Shown here: piece after piece, positions 15,965-24,410 of the stretch
Layout: the number at the start of each line of letters is the position of its first letter
Position numbering within the stretch: the first letter of the stretch is position 1
Source of the DNA: Clostridia bacterium
GTDB taxonomy: Bacteria > Bacillota > Clostridia > UMGS1883
Assembly: GCA_017472685.1 (NCBI GenBank)
Contig: JAFUOO010000011.1
Span: forward strand, 186,001-250,000
Direction: 5' to 3'
DNA length: 64,000 nt
Program-made: the position numbers and the translations under genes
The notes under the pieces: model-generated
Seen by the model: the letters and a program-made list of their open reading frames with translations, nothing else
Told to the model about the DNA's origin: nothing
Databases searched by the model: none

Positions 15965-15978
15965 AAGGAGAATGTGAA

Positions 15979-16842
15979 ATGAAAAGTAGAGTTTTTGACG
16001 AATGGCTCAGTGAATTTAGAAATAGTATATCCGATTACAAGTATTATATCGACTTCGAGAAAGTTCATCGCAATGTTGATGAAATTAAAGTAGAATTGAA
16101 TATTTTAAACTCTTTGATAGGGTCAAAGAATATTGAATCGGATTTTGAAGCCTTACTTGAAAGATATCCGGAAGTTCTTAAATGTATTCCATTGTTATTG
16201 GCTGTGAGGGCAAATGAAATATATGCAATGGATGGAGATGGTGAGTTTACCTATAGATTTGACAGACAAAATCTTTCTGTGGAGCAATATAAAATTTTCA
16301 TGAGAAAGACAGGATTATTTGATTTAATCGAAAACCATGTAGTTAACAATCTTGTTGACTATGCTACAGGTGTTGAAACGGGGCTTGATTCTAACGGAAG
16401 AAAAAACCGAGGAGGACACTTGATGGAAGATTTAGTTGAGAGCTATATAGTAAAAGCGGGATTTATAAAGGATGAATCGTATTTTAAAGAGATGTACATT
16501 CATCAAATTACAGATAAATGGGAAATAGACTTATCTGCTATTTCTAACCAAGGAAAGATGGAAAAACGATTTGACTTTGTTATAAAGACAGACAATATGA
16601 TTTATGGTATTGAAACAAATTTCTATGGTAGCGGTGGATCTAAATTGAATGAAACGGCACGTAGCTATAAGACATTAGCTCTAGAAACAGATACGATAGA
16701 TGGATTTACTTTTGTTTGGTTTACTGACGGCAAAGGGTGGACAAGTGCTCGCCATAATCTTGAAGAAACATTTGATGTTATGGAGCATATTTATTCGATT
16801 AACGATTTAGAAAGTGACATTATTAAAGAGGTTTTTGTATAA
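15979..16842 (+). CDS. DpnII/MboI-type restriction endonuclease
   Basis: The 287-residue protein matches the DpnII family. Shared features are the N-terminal FDEWLSEFRNSISDYKYYIDF, a central SNGRKNRGGHLMEDLVE, and a putative catalytic core WEIDLSAI, then KRFDFVIKTDNMIYGIETNFY. The D...D/E-x-N/K acidic residues there are of PD-(D/E)xK type. Family members cut unmethylated GATC before the G. ATG at 15979 is preceded by AAAAGGAG; a longer frame from 15910 overlaps the previous gene and is less likely. The stop overlaps the next methylase start (TAATG). Production of both enzymes from one autoregulated operon fits safe restriction. Confidence 0.92.
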   Translation: MKSRVFDEWLSEFRNSISDYKYYIDFEKVHRNVDEIKVELNILNSLIGSKNIESDFEALLERYPEVLKCIPLLLAVRANEIYAMDGDGEFTYRFDRQNLSVEQYKIFMRKTGLFDLIENHVVNNLVDYATGVETGLDSNGRKNRGGHLMEDLVESYIVKAGFIKDESYFKEMYIHQITDKWEIDLSAISNQGKMEKRFDFVIKTDNMIYGIETNFYGSGGSKLNETARSYKTLALETDTIDGFTFVWFTDGKGWTSARHNLEETFDVMEHIYSINDLESDIIKEVFV

Positions 16843-17588
16843 TGGCAAAAAAAATGAAAAAATGGGAGCCTGAAAACTTTGAATTGGAAATGACGACACA
16901 CTGGTCTTTCCCTAAAAGAGGAGATTGGGCAACCCATGATGCTAAATGGAGAGGGAACTGGTCACCTTATATACCGAGAAATATAATCCTTCGATATTCG
17001 CAAGAAGGAGATTTGGTGCTTGACCAATTTGCAGGTGGAGGTACTACACTTGTTGAAGCAAAGCTTTTGAATCGTGATATAATCGGTGTTGATGTAAACG
17101 ATATTGCACTTGAACGATGCAGAGAAAAAACAGCATTTGATTACGAACCAGCAAAGGGAAAGGTATATATTAAAAAAGGCGATGCACGAAATCTTGACTT
17201 TATACCTGATGAAGGCATTGATTTAATATGTACTCATCCACCGTATGCAGATATTATCAAATATAGTGATGGTATAGAGGAGGATTTGTCGCAATTAAAG
17301 GTAAAAGACTTTCTTGAAGAAATGAAGAAAGTAGCTAGTGAAAGCTACCGTGTATTAAAGAAGGACAAGTTTTGTGCTGTATTGATGGGAGACACAAGGC
17401 AAAAGGGGCATATGATACCCATGTCTTTTGATGTTATGAAAATCTTTCAGGATGCAGGGTTTAAACTCAAAGAATTAATAATAAAAGAGCAACATAATTG
17501 CAAAGCAACTGGGTATTGGAAAACAAACAGCGTTAAGTATAACTTTTTACTTATCGCACATGAGTATTTATTTGTGTTTAGAAAGTAA
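16842..17588 (+). CDS. Second DNA methyltransferase (N6/N4 type) of the DpnII operon
   Basis: The 248-residue protein has an AdoMet-binding motif DQFAGGGTT (residues 61-69) and a catalytic-type motif HPPYADIIKY starting at 132. The AdoMet motif has the GTT ending seen in beta-class methylases, but here it precedes the PPY motif, a permuted order. DPPY/NPPY/SPPY is replaced by HPPY, a variant I recall from some methylases. Classical DpnII systems also carry a second methylase (DpnA) that acts on single-stranded GATC, and this protein may play that part. It could instead have another specificity. Translation is coupled to the nuclease by a TAATG overlap. Confidence 0.85.
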   Translation: MAKKMKKWEPENFELEMTTHWSFPKRGDWATHDAKWRGNWSPYIPRNIILRYSQEGDLVLDQFAGGGTTLVEAKLLNRDIIGVDVNDIALERCREKTAFDYEPAKGKVYIKKGDARNLDFIPDEGIDLICTHPPYADIIKYSDGIEEDLSQLKVKDFLEEMKKVASESYRVLKKDKFCAVLMGDTRQKGHMIPMSFDVMKIFQDAGFKLKELIIKEQHNCKATGYWKTNSVKYNFLLIAHEYLFVFRK

Positions 17589-17611
17589 ATGACTAAAAGG
17601 GTGAAGTTAAA

Positions 17612-20161
17612 ATGGATGAAAACATTTGCACTTGGTTGAACTCTCAGCCAGCATGGGTTAGAAAAGCCTCTGAACTGTTTATAAAGAATGGTATTATTAC
17701 CGCCGAAGAGATAGAAGAACTTGCTGATATTTGTGTGCTTGAAGTAAAAGGTGAAGATTGTTCAAACATAGTTTTGGAAAATTCTAACATATTGGATATG
17801 CGGCAAGGAAAGCCATTTTCCATCACAAGCATTTCCAAAATAGAGGGGGTAAATGCAATCTCAACAGATAAGGCATTGAATTTTAACCCAAATGGTATGG
17901 CGGTTGTCTATGGAGGAAATGGAACAGGTAAGTCTGGTTACATACGGATATTAAAAATGGTTTCAGGAGCCATATATCGTGAGAATATAAGAGGAAACAT
18001 ATACAATGCTGAGAAAAAGGCGCCAAAATGCGAGATTGAAATATTATCAGAAGATGAAAAAAAGATATTGTCTTGCGATTTAACAAAAGCGGCACAACAT
18101 GAAATTTTTAGAAAAATTGACATTTTTGATACTAAGACTGCCCAGGGATATATAGGTGATGAAAAAGAAGCAACGTTTGAACCATGGATCTTTGAATTGT
18201 TTAGAATTTTAGGTAATACAGCTACATTGATTAAAGAAACTTTGATGCGACGAAAAAACAATGCTCAGTTAAAAGAATTAGATATACCAGATTTTCTCAT
18301 AGACGATGAGGATATTAAAAGAATATCTAAAATTACCCATATGTCAAAAATTGAAGAATTCATGTGTGAGTTTACCGATGATGATAAATCGGAGTTAGAT
18401 TCACTAAGAAACAAAACGCAAATAGAAAAGAATGAACTTGCAATTAAAGTAAGGGACAGAGATATTGAGAATTTAAAAGAGGTTTTCGAATACTATCAAA
18501 CCTTTGAGAAATTCTATTCGGAAACAAATCTGGAAAAAATAGCACACTATAAAAGCGATTGGATGGAGAAAAAAGAGAAACTTAGGTTAACAAAGCAGTT
18601 GCTTGAAGCAACAAGCGATGAAATAGATCACTTGGGTATAGAAAATCATGTGTGGGAAGAATTTTGGAAAATTGCAAGAAGAGTTTTCGAGAAAACAAAG
18701 AGAGATGGAGATGCTGATTTTACAGATGTTGGGGGAATTTGCCCGTTGTGTCACCAACCAATAAGCAAAAATGCATCGAAGAGAATGACAACAATTGATG
18801 ACTACGTAAATGGAGAAGTTGCTAAAGCAGAATATGAAGCTAAGGAAAAATATCTTAAAGCATTTAATTATCCAACATCAAAGGACAATCAAGAAATATT
18901 AAGAAGAATATCAGGATTTGATAATGAACTGGGGAATTTACTGAAAGTTAATGATGTGTTGGCGGCTAATGGAAAACTTATACGAGAAATCAAAGAAAAT
19001 GCTGTTGAAATAGAAGTTGTGGATATTCGAAAAGCACTGAAACAGATAGCCGATGTGATTAAAAGATTGAAAGATGAAAAAGAGGCTTTGATACAAGCGA
19101 ATACAACAAATGAACAAACCGCAATCCAAAGTAAAATTATAAAACTTGAAGCAAAACAATTTATTTCAATGCATTTGGAACAAATAAGACATAATATATC
19201 TGTAATGGGTAATATGTACACATTAGATGAAGCGGTTAGACTAACATCCACGAATAGAATAACCGCAAAAAGTAAAGAGTTGGCGAAAATTTTAATTACA
19301 GATGCATATGTTGAACGATTTAATAACGAATTGAAGAAACTTTCTGGTAGCGGTTTGACGGCGCAACTTGTTCAATGCAGGGGGAATAAAGGGAAGATTC
19401 CCTACAAAATACAGTTGTGTGACGCAGAAGGAAATCCAGTTTCTCCAAAGGATATTTTGAGTGAGGGAGAGAGCAGAGCAGTTGCATTAGCGGCTTTTTT
19501 TGCCGAATCTGGGGGCAGAGATGAACGTTCTCCATTAATAGTTGATGACCCTATATCATCATTAGATTATGAGTATGAAAAAAGAGTAATTTTGAGGTTG
19601 GCAGAAGCAGCAGAATGTAGGCAAGTTGTTGTGTTTACACATAGGATCTCATTTGTAGTGGGAATGAGTGAACAATGTACAACCATAGGAAAAGTCAAAT
19701 TTCAAGAGATAAGCCTCAATGCAATAAGAGATAGAAAAGGCATACCAGGAAAAGCTAATATAAAAGCAGGACGTGTAGTTAACAATTTGAACGCCTTGTT
19801 AAATGAAAATGTTTCAAAACTCAAGAAAATGGATGAACTTAGTGAAGGGTTTGATACAGAACGTCATTATGTATGTCAGCAATTTAGAAACTGCGTAGAA
19901 AAGAGTGTTGAAGAGCTTCTTATTGGAGAAGTTGTATTAAGATTTAGGAAAGATGTTCAAACAAAAAGAATTCGCTGCTTAAAAACAATAACTAATGAAG
20001 ATTGTGAAATAGTAGACGAGATGATGACGAAATATTCAGCATATGATCACTCTATGTCAGATGAGACACCATTAATAGACTTTTCGGTAGAGGAAATTGA
20101 AAAAGATATTACTGCTTTTTTAGTGTGGGCTGAAAGCAGAAAGAGCATGCTAAACAAATGA
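17612..20161 (+). CDS. AAA_13 SMC-like ATPase with zinc hook, possible RloC/PrrC-type anticodon nuclease
   Basis: The 849-residue protein has Walker A GGNGTGKS (101-108), a central coiled coil interrupted by a CPLC zinc hook (C377/C380), an ABC signature ILSEGESRAVALAAFFAE, Walker B SPLIVDDPISSLD and an H-loop VVVFTHR. This is RloC-like architecture. The C-terminal domain shows R759xxxE763 (FRNCVEKS) and a histidine at 813 (YDHS). That resembles the Arg-Glu-His triad of PrrC/RloC anticodon nucleases, though the Glu-His spacing (50) is longer than in PrrC (32). PrrC and RloC normally guard type I systems; here the gene ends a DpnII-type operon. ATPase and hook are clear, and tRNA cleavage is inferred. 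Confidence 0.8.
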   Translation: MDENICTWLNSQPAWVRKASELFIKNGIITAEEIEELADICVLEVKGEDCSNIVLENSNILDMRQGKPFSITSISKIEGVNAISTDKALNFNPNGMAVVYGGNGTGKSGYIRILKMVSGAIYRENIRGNIYNAEKKAPKCEIEILSEDEKKILSCDLTKAAQHEIFRKIDIFDTKTAQGYIGDEKEATFEPWIFELFRILGNTATLIKETLMRRKNNAQLKELDIPDFLIDDEDIKRISKITHMSKIEEFMCEFTDDDKSELDSLRNKTQIEKNELAIKVRDRDIENLKEVFEYYQTFEKFYSETNLEKIAHYKSDWMEKKEKLRLTKQLLEATSDEIDHLGIENHVWEEFWKIARRVFEKTKRDGDADFTDVGGICPLCHQPISKNASKRMTTIDDYVNGEVAKAEYEAKEKYLKAFNYPTSKDNQEILRRISGFDNELGNLLKVNDVLAANGKLIREIKENAVEIEVVDIRKALKQIADVIKRLKDEKEALIQANTTNEQTAIQSKIIKLEAKQFISMHLEQIRHNISVMGNMYTLDEAVRLTSTNRITAKSKELAKILITDAYVERFNNELKKLSGSGLTAQLVQCRGNKGKIPYKIQLCDAEGNPVSPKDILSEGESRAVALAAFFAESGGRDERSPLIVDDPISSLDYEYEKRVILRLAEAAECRQVVVFTHRISFVVGMSEQCTTIGKVKFQEISLNAIRDRKGIPGKANIKAGRVVNNLNALLNENVSKLKKMDELSEGFDTERHYVCQQFRNCVEKSVEELLIGEVVLRFRKDVQTKRIRCLKTITNEDCEIVDEMMTKYSAYDHSMSDETPLIDFSVEEIEKDITAFLVWAESRKSMLNK

Positions 20162-20198
20162 AACTGTAGAAGGATATTGGTTTGTGTCAACTTTGAGA

Positions 20199-20233
20199 TA
20201 AATAACTTTACTTAACCCAAATAAAGTTATTTA
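20199..20233 (+). terminator. Hairpin after the DpnII-type operon
   Basis: TAAATAACTTTA (20199-20210) pairs perfectly with TAAAGTTATTTA (20222-20233), 38 bases after the stop of the last operon gene. It lacks a long T run, so termination may be partial. Confidence 0.5.
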
Positions 20234-20297
20234 CACCCCTTGTTTTGAGCCTTTGCAACAAAACAACTTTGCCTTGACGCAATAGCCAGCGGTTACA

Positions 20298-20313
20298 CGT
20301 CGCCTCCACCATT
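20298..20313. other. Possible attachment-site remnant (tmRNA/tRNA 3'-end-like word)
   Basis: The word ACGTCGCCTCCACCA resembles the conserved 3' end of tmRNA or tRNA genes, common integration targets. It lies at the boundary between AT-rich defence genes and pncB. No full RNA gene is visible beside it, so this is only a hint. Confidence 0.25.
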
Positions 20314-20337
20314 CATTTTCACGGAAATTGTGAAATT

Positions 20338-20378
20338 ATAAAAGACACCTTACGGCTGTTTGCCGTAAGGTGTCTTTT
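20338..20378 (-). terminator. Terminator of pncB
   Basis: AAAGACACCTTACGGC (20341-20356) pairs perfectly over 16 bp with 20362-20377 around a five-base loop, four bases beyond the pncB stop. Flanking A and T runs make it effective in both directions. Confidence 0.9.
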
Positions 20379-20381
20379 GTT

Positions 20382-21572
20382 TCATATACCTTCTTTAAGG
20401 CGGTATTCAACCGCACTTTTTAAGTAGCTGAGATAATCCTCGTCCTGACACATTGCCTTTCCCGGAACATCGCTTAATTTCGCAACGGGATGACCGTTGA
20501 CATACTGCAGCTTTATTACAATATTAAGCGGATTTTCGCAGGTGTCGTTGGTGAGGAAGGTGCCGATGCCGAAGCTCACGTTTACCCTGCCTTTAAAATG
20601 ATTATGTATTTCCTGTGCTCTGTCAAAATCAAGGCTGTCGCTGAAAAGCAGTGTCTTGCCTCTGGGGTCGATGCCTAATGACTGATAATGGTCAATTATC
20701 ATCTCGCCCCACTGTATGGGGTCACCGCTGTCATGACGAACACCTGTATAGCACATTGCCTGGAGCTTATCAAAATCCTTAAGAAACAGAGCCGTGCCGA
20801 GAGTGTCGGTCAATGCGGTACCGTTGTCGCCCTGAAATTCCTCAAACCACTCTTCCATTGCCAGCTTGTTTGTATACGCAAGTGTTACGCCCGGAATGCC
20901 CTGATACATCTGCACATATTCGTGGGCATATGTACCGATGGGTCTGCAACCGTATTTCATTGCAAGATATACATTGGAGGTGCCCACACATGCGTCGGTA
21001 TTGAGCAGCTCCTTCACAACGTGGTCCTGCCATTCGCGGCTTAACCTGCGACGGCAGCCAAACTCTGCAAACCTGAAGGTGTATTTACCTTCGTTGATTG
21101 CTTTAATTTTTTCGTCAAGCTTCTCTTGGGCGGAAGATACAAGTGTGGAATAGTCATACTTCATGCGGAAATATACCTCGTTGACAATCTCCAACAAGTA
21201 TACTTCGAACTGCATAACACTGAAGAGCGGTCCTACAATTTCGATAAATAACTCTCCATCGGGATTTTTGTAGCATGTAACATATTTGCGGATGGGATGC
21301 CATAAACGCAGAAACTCAACATAGTCAGATTTAATAAACGATATTGAGTTAAGGTAGCTCAGCTCATCCTCACTAAATTTCAGTGTGCACAAATGGTCAA
21401 TCTGCGCATTGATTTCTTCCACCATTTCTTCGGTGAAAACCACATCGTTATTGCGGCATTTAAACAAATACTTTCCGTTCAGATTTGTGTGTTTATGAAA
21501 CATGACCATGTTCATGTTGAATTTGTAAAGGTCTGTGTCCAGTAGCGACTCTATAATTGGGGAAAGCTTCAT
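20382..21572 (-). CDS. pncB: Nicotinate phosphoribosyltransferase
   Basis: The 396-residue enzyme matches the PncB family in length and motifs. These are the opening LLDTDLYKFNMNMVMFHK, the FRFAEFGCRRRLS segment around the phosphoribosyl-pyrophosphate site, GTSNVYLAMKYGCRPIGTYAHE, and the conserved GVRHDSGDP and LLFSDSLDFDRA loops. It joins nicotinate to PRPP with ATP hydrolysis to make nicotinate mononucleotide, the salvage entry to NAD. The gene is monocistronic, with its own promoter and a strong terminator. Its composition is closer to the core genome than to the R-M genes on both sides, so it looks like an original chromosomal gene between two acquired modules. Confidence 0.95.
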   Translation of the reverse strand: MKLSPIIESLLDTDLYKFNMNMVMFHKHTNLNGKYLFKCRNNDVVFTEEMVEEINAQIDHLCTLKFSEDELSYLNSISFIKSDYVEFLRLWHPIRKYVTCYKNPDGELFIEIVGPLFSVMQFEVYLLEIVNEVYFRMKYDYSTLVSSAQEKLDEKIKAINEGKYTFRFAEFGCRRRLSREWQDHVVKELLNTDACVGTSNVYLAMKYGCRPIGTYAHEYVQMYQGIPGVTLAYTNKLAMEEWFEEFQGDNGTALTDTLGTALFLKDFDKLQAMCYTGVRHDSGDPIQWGEMIIDHYQSLGIDPRGKTLLFSDSLDFDRAQEIHNHFKGRVNVSFGIGTFLTNDTCENPLNIVIKLQYVNGHPVAKLSDVPGKAMCQDEDYLSYLKSAVEYRLKEGI

Positions 21573-21616
21573 GATTTTGTATTCTCCTTGTATAATTTTG
21601 GTATGCCTTTAATGCT

Positions 21617-21646
21617 AATATATCACTTTTAGAGGGCAAATGTCAA
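21617..21646 (-). promoter_or_regulatory. Promoter of pncB
   Basis: On the minus strand a perfect TTGACA (21641-21646) and TATATT (21617-21622) are 18 bp apart, about 45 bases upstream of the start codon. Confidence 0.75.
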
Positions 21647-21739
21647 CTAAGTTAGGAGAATAGCTCGGTTTGGGGAGAGCGTCACGCAAAAATCGGAAAT
21701 GCAAAAGCTACGGTGGTGCTACAAAATGCAACAAATTTC

Positions 21740-21768
21740 TTGGCAAGATGAAACATTTGTGATATGAT
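21740..21768 (+). promoter_or_regulatory. Promoter of the hsd operon
   Basis: TTGGCA (21740-21745) and TATGAT (21763-21768) are 17 bp apart. The -10 box touches the left copy of the 15-bp direct repeat that bounds the hsd module. Confidence 0.75.
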
Positions 21769-21781
21769 AAAATATGGAGTT
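21767..21781 (+). repeat. Left copy of the 15-bp direct repeat flanking hsdMSR
   Basis: ATAAAATATGGAGTT here is identical to 27556-27570. The two copies lie just before hsdM and just after hsdR and so delimit the module. They may mark a recombination or insertion site. Confidence 0.6.
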
Positions 21782-21786
21782 ATTGT

Positions 21787-23298
21787 ATGGTAAAGAGGGA
21801 TAAAATGATTAAAGGTGAATTGAAAAACAAAGTTGATTCTATATGGGATACAATGTGGACGGGTGGCATTACAAGCCCTGTTACTGTGCTTGAGCAGATT
21901 ACGTATTTAATGTTTATGAAACTATTGGACGACAATCAGCTTAAAGCAGAGGCGAGTGCAAATGCATTGGGTGTTACCTTGACTAAAAAAGTGTTTGGTG
22001 ACGGCATTTGCGTAATAAGTGAAAATCCTCGTGTTGAAACTGAATATAAAAACCTCCGTTGGAATGTATTCCACAATTTTGAGCCAAGTGCAATGTTTTC
22101 CAATGTTCAGAATTATGTTTTCCCGTTTATTAAGCAGATAGGTGAAGGCAAAGATACTGCGTTCAGTAAATACATGAAGGATACTGTATTTTTGATTCCA
22201 ACAGCAAAGGTGCTGGCAAAGGTTGTTGACGGAATTGATGCAATGGATATGAACAATAAAGACATTATGGGCGATGTGTATGAATATTTGCTTGGCAAGA
22301 TTGCATCCGCAGGGGAAAACGGTCAGTTCAGAACGCCCAGGCATATAATCAGCATGATGGTTAACCTTATGAAGCCTACATTGAAAGACAGAATACTTGA
22401 CCCGGCGATGGGTAGTGCAGGTTTCCTTCTGGAAGCATCGAACTATGTAAGTGAGCATTATCCAAAGGAGCTTATGAAGAAGGAAAATGCCGAGCATTAT
22501 AAAACAAAAATGTTTTCCGGCTTTGACACAGACCAGTCCATGCTTCGAATTGGTGCTATGAACATGATGCTTCACGGGGTGGAAAATCCGAATATTAAAT
22601 ATCAGGATTCTTTATCGGGAGATAACACCGAAAGAGGCTCTTATAGTTTAATAATGGCTAATCCGCCTTTTACAGGCAGTGTGTTCCAGGAAGAGATAAG
22701 CAAGGATATTTTGGGCTTGACCAAAACAAAGAAAACAGAATTGCTCTTTATGGCTCTCTTTACAAAGATGCTTGAGGTAGGTGGCAGATGTGCTTCTATT
22801 GTACCCGATGGGGTATTATTCGGCTCTTCTGCTGCACATAGGGCAATAAGAAAAGAGCTTGTCGAAAATCAAAAATTGGTTGCTGTTATTTCAATGCCTG
22901 CAGGAGTTTTCAGGCCTTATGCAGGGGTTTCAACAGCCGTTGTTGTATTTACAAAAACAAACGCAGGGGGCACCGATAAGGTTTGGTTTTATGACATGAA
23001 GGCTGACGGTTTCAGCCTTGATGATAAGAGAACTGCAGTTACCGAGAACGATATTCCCGACATTGTTGCAAGGTTTAGCAACCTTGAAGCGGAAACCGAA
23101 AGAGAACGAACGGAACAGAGCTTCTTTGTGGACAAGCAAGATATCGTGAATAATGATTACAACCTCTCTATTAATAAATATAAAGAGGTTGTATATGTGC
23201 CTGTTGAGTATCCTTCCACGGCTGAAATTATGGCAGACCTCCACACTCTTGAAATGGAGATAACAAAAGGCTTGGCAGAACTGGAGGAAATGTTGTGA
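21787..23298 (+). CDS. hsdM: Type I restriction-modification methyltransferase subunit HsdM
   Basis: The 503-residue protein has the HsdM N-terminal helical domain (ELKNKVDSIWDTMW, then SPVTVLEQITYLMFMKLLDD), the GQFRTPRHIISMMV segment, the AdoMet site DPAMGSAGFLLEA and catalytic NPPF at 292-295. It supplies N6-adenine methylation and, with HsdS, forms the DNA-recognising core of the complex. ATG at 21787 follows a GGAG; a second ATG six codons later has an AGAGGG and could be used instead. The gene overlaps hsdS by one base. All catalytic motifs are intact. Confidence 0.96.
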   Translation: MVKRDKMIKGELKNKVDSIWDTMWTGGITSPVTVLEQITYLMFMKLLDDNQLKAEASANALGVTLTKKVFGDGICVISENPRVETEYKNLRWNVFHNFEPSAMFSNVQNYVFPFIKQIGEGKDTAFSKYMKDTVFLIPTAKVLAKVVDGIDAMDMNNKDIMGDVYEYLLGKIASAGENGQFRTPRHIISMMVNLMKPTLKDRILDPAMGSAGFLLEASNYVSEHYPKELMKKENAEHYKTKMFSGFDTDQSMLRIGAMNMMLHGVENPNIKYQDSLSGDNTERGSYSLIMANPPFTGSVFQEEISKDILGLTKTKKTELLFMALFTKMLEVGGRCASIVPDGVLFGSSAAHRAIRKELVENQKLVAVISMPAGVFRPYAGVSTAVVVFTKTNAGGTDKVWFYDMKADGFSLDDKRTAVTENDIPDIVARFSNLEAETERERTEQSFFVDKQDIVNNDYNLSINKYKEVVYVPVEYPSTAEIMADLHTLEMEITKGLAELEEML

Positions 23299-24386
23299 TG
23301 GAGAAAGTTAGATTGGGGGATATATGCACAAGAGCATCATCGAATATTGCTCAAAAAGATTTGGATAATAATGAGGGAGATTTTCCGATTTATGGCGCAA
23401 GTGGTCTTATAAAAAATGTAGATTTCTATAAACAGGAAAAAGAATATATTGCGGTAGTTAAAGATGGGGCTGGAGTTGGCAGAGTAATGAAGTGCCCTGC
23501 GAAATCATCCGTGATTGGTACTATGCAATACATATTACCTAACGAAAATATACATATAGATTTTTTGGCTTTCGCTATGGAAAATATGAATCTGGCAAAG
23601 TATTATACGGGTGCAACTATTCCACATATATATTTCAAAGATTATTGTAAGGAAATTTTTTCACTGCCATCTGTTGACGAACAAGCGAGAATTACACGGA
23701 TTTTAAACAATGTAGTTGGTTTGATTGACAAACGAAAAAGACAACTTGAAAAACTGGATGAGCTTGTCAAATCCCGATTTGTCGAACTGTTTGGTGACCA
23801 AAAGACAAATCCGCACAACCTTGAAGTTGGCAAGTTGTCAGACGTTGCAGATATTTATCTTGGTTTGACACATACCCCTACTTATGTAGAACACGGCAGA
23901 CCATTTCTTTCTGTTCGGGATATTAGCTCGGGGGTGATTGACTTTTCAAATTGCCACTATATTACGGAAAAAGAATTTCATTCTCTGCCCAACGGTGCGA
24001 GACCCAAGGTGGGAGATATGTTATTTTGTCGTGTTGGAACAATCGGAAAACCCGTAATTATTACAGAGGACACTCCAGAATTCGGTACATTCGTTAGTGT
24101 AGGATTTTTAAGAAGAAAAGCGAATGTAAATAACTATTATCTCAAGGCTTGGATGGAAAACGACTACTTTATGCGACAGGTATATGATAATGTTGCCGGA
24201 GCTTCTCAAATTAATTTGAACACGGGTTGGTTAAAAAACTTCCGAATTCTCATTCCATCCATTGAATTGCAGAACGAGTTTACTGCCTTCGTCGAGCAGG
24301 TCAACAAATCAAAACTGGAAATACAAAAAGGTCTTGAAAAATTAGAATTATTGAAAAAAGCATTAATGCAAAAATATTTTGGGTAA
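23298..24386 (+). CDS. hsdS: Type I restriction-modification specificity subunit HsdS
   Basis: HsdS of about 362 residues contains two target-recognition domains, each followed by a coiled-coil spacer. The first ends SLPSVDEQARITRILNNV then IDKRKRQLEKLDELVKSRF, and the second ends LIPSIELQNEFTAFVEQ then LEKLELLKKALMQKYFG. Each domain reads half of a split DNA target. ATG at 23298 overlaps the hsdM stop (TGATG), with GGAGG ten bases upstream. No second partial hsdS, inverted repeats or recombinase lies nearby, so shuffling of specificity is not apparent in this window. The target cannot be predicted from sequence alone. Confidence 0.94.
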   Translation: MEKVRLGDICTRASSNIAQKDLDNNEGDFPIYGASGLIKNVDFYKQEKEYIAVVKDGAGVGRVMKCPAKSSVIGTMQYILPNENIHIDFLAFAMENMNLAKYYTGATIPHIYFKDYCKEIFSLPSVDEQARITRILNNVVGLIDKRKRQLEKLDELVKSRFVELFGDQKTNPHNLEVGKLSDVADIYLGLTHTPTYVEHGRPFLSVRDISSGVIDFSNCHYITEKEFHSLPNGARPKVGDMLFCRVGTIGKPVIITEDTPEFGTFVSVGFLRRKANVNNYYLKAWMENDYFMRQVYDNVAGASQINLNTGWLKNFRILIPSIELQNEFTAFVEQVNKSKLEIQKGLEKLELLKKALMQKYFG

Positions 24387-24410
24387 TTAAAAATCATGGA
24401 GGAGAGAAAC

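Noticed and set aside
20280-20330. Complete tmRNA gene
   Set aside because: Only a 3'-end-like word is present. There is no tRNA-like 5' domain or tag reading frame within several hundred bases.
22930-23244. Invertible specificity locus at hsdS
   Set aside because: Only one hsdS is present, with no inverted partial copies and no recombinase nearby.
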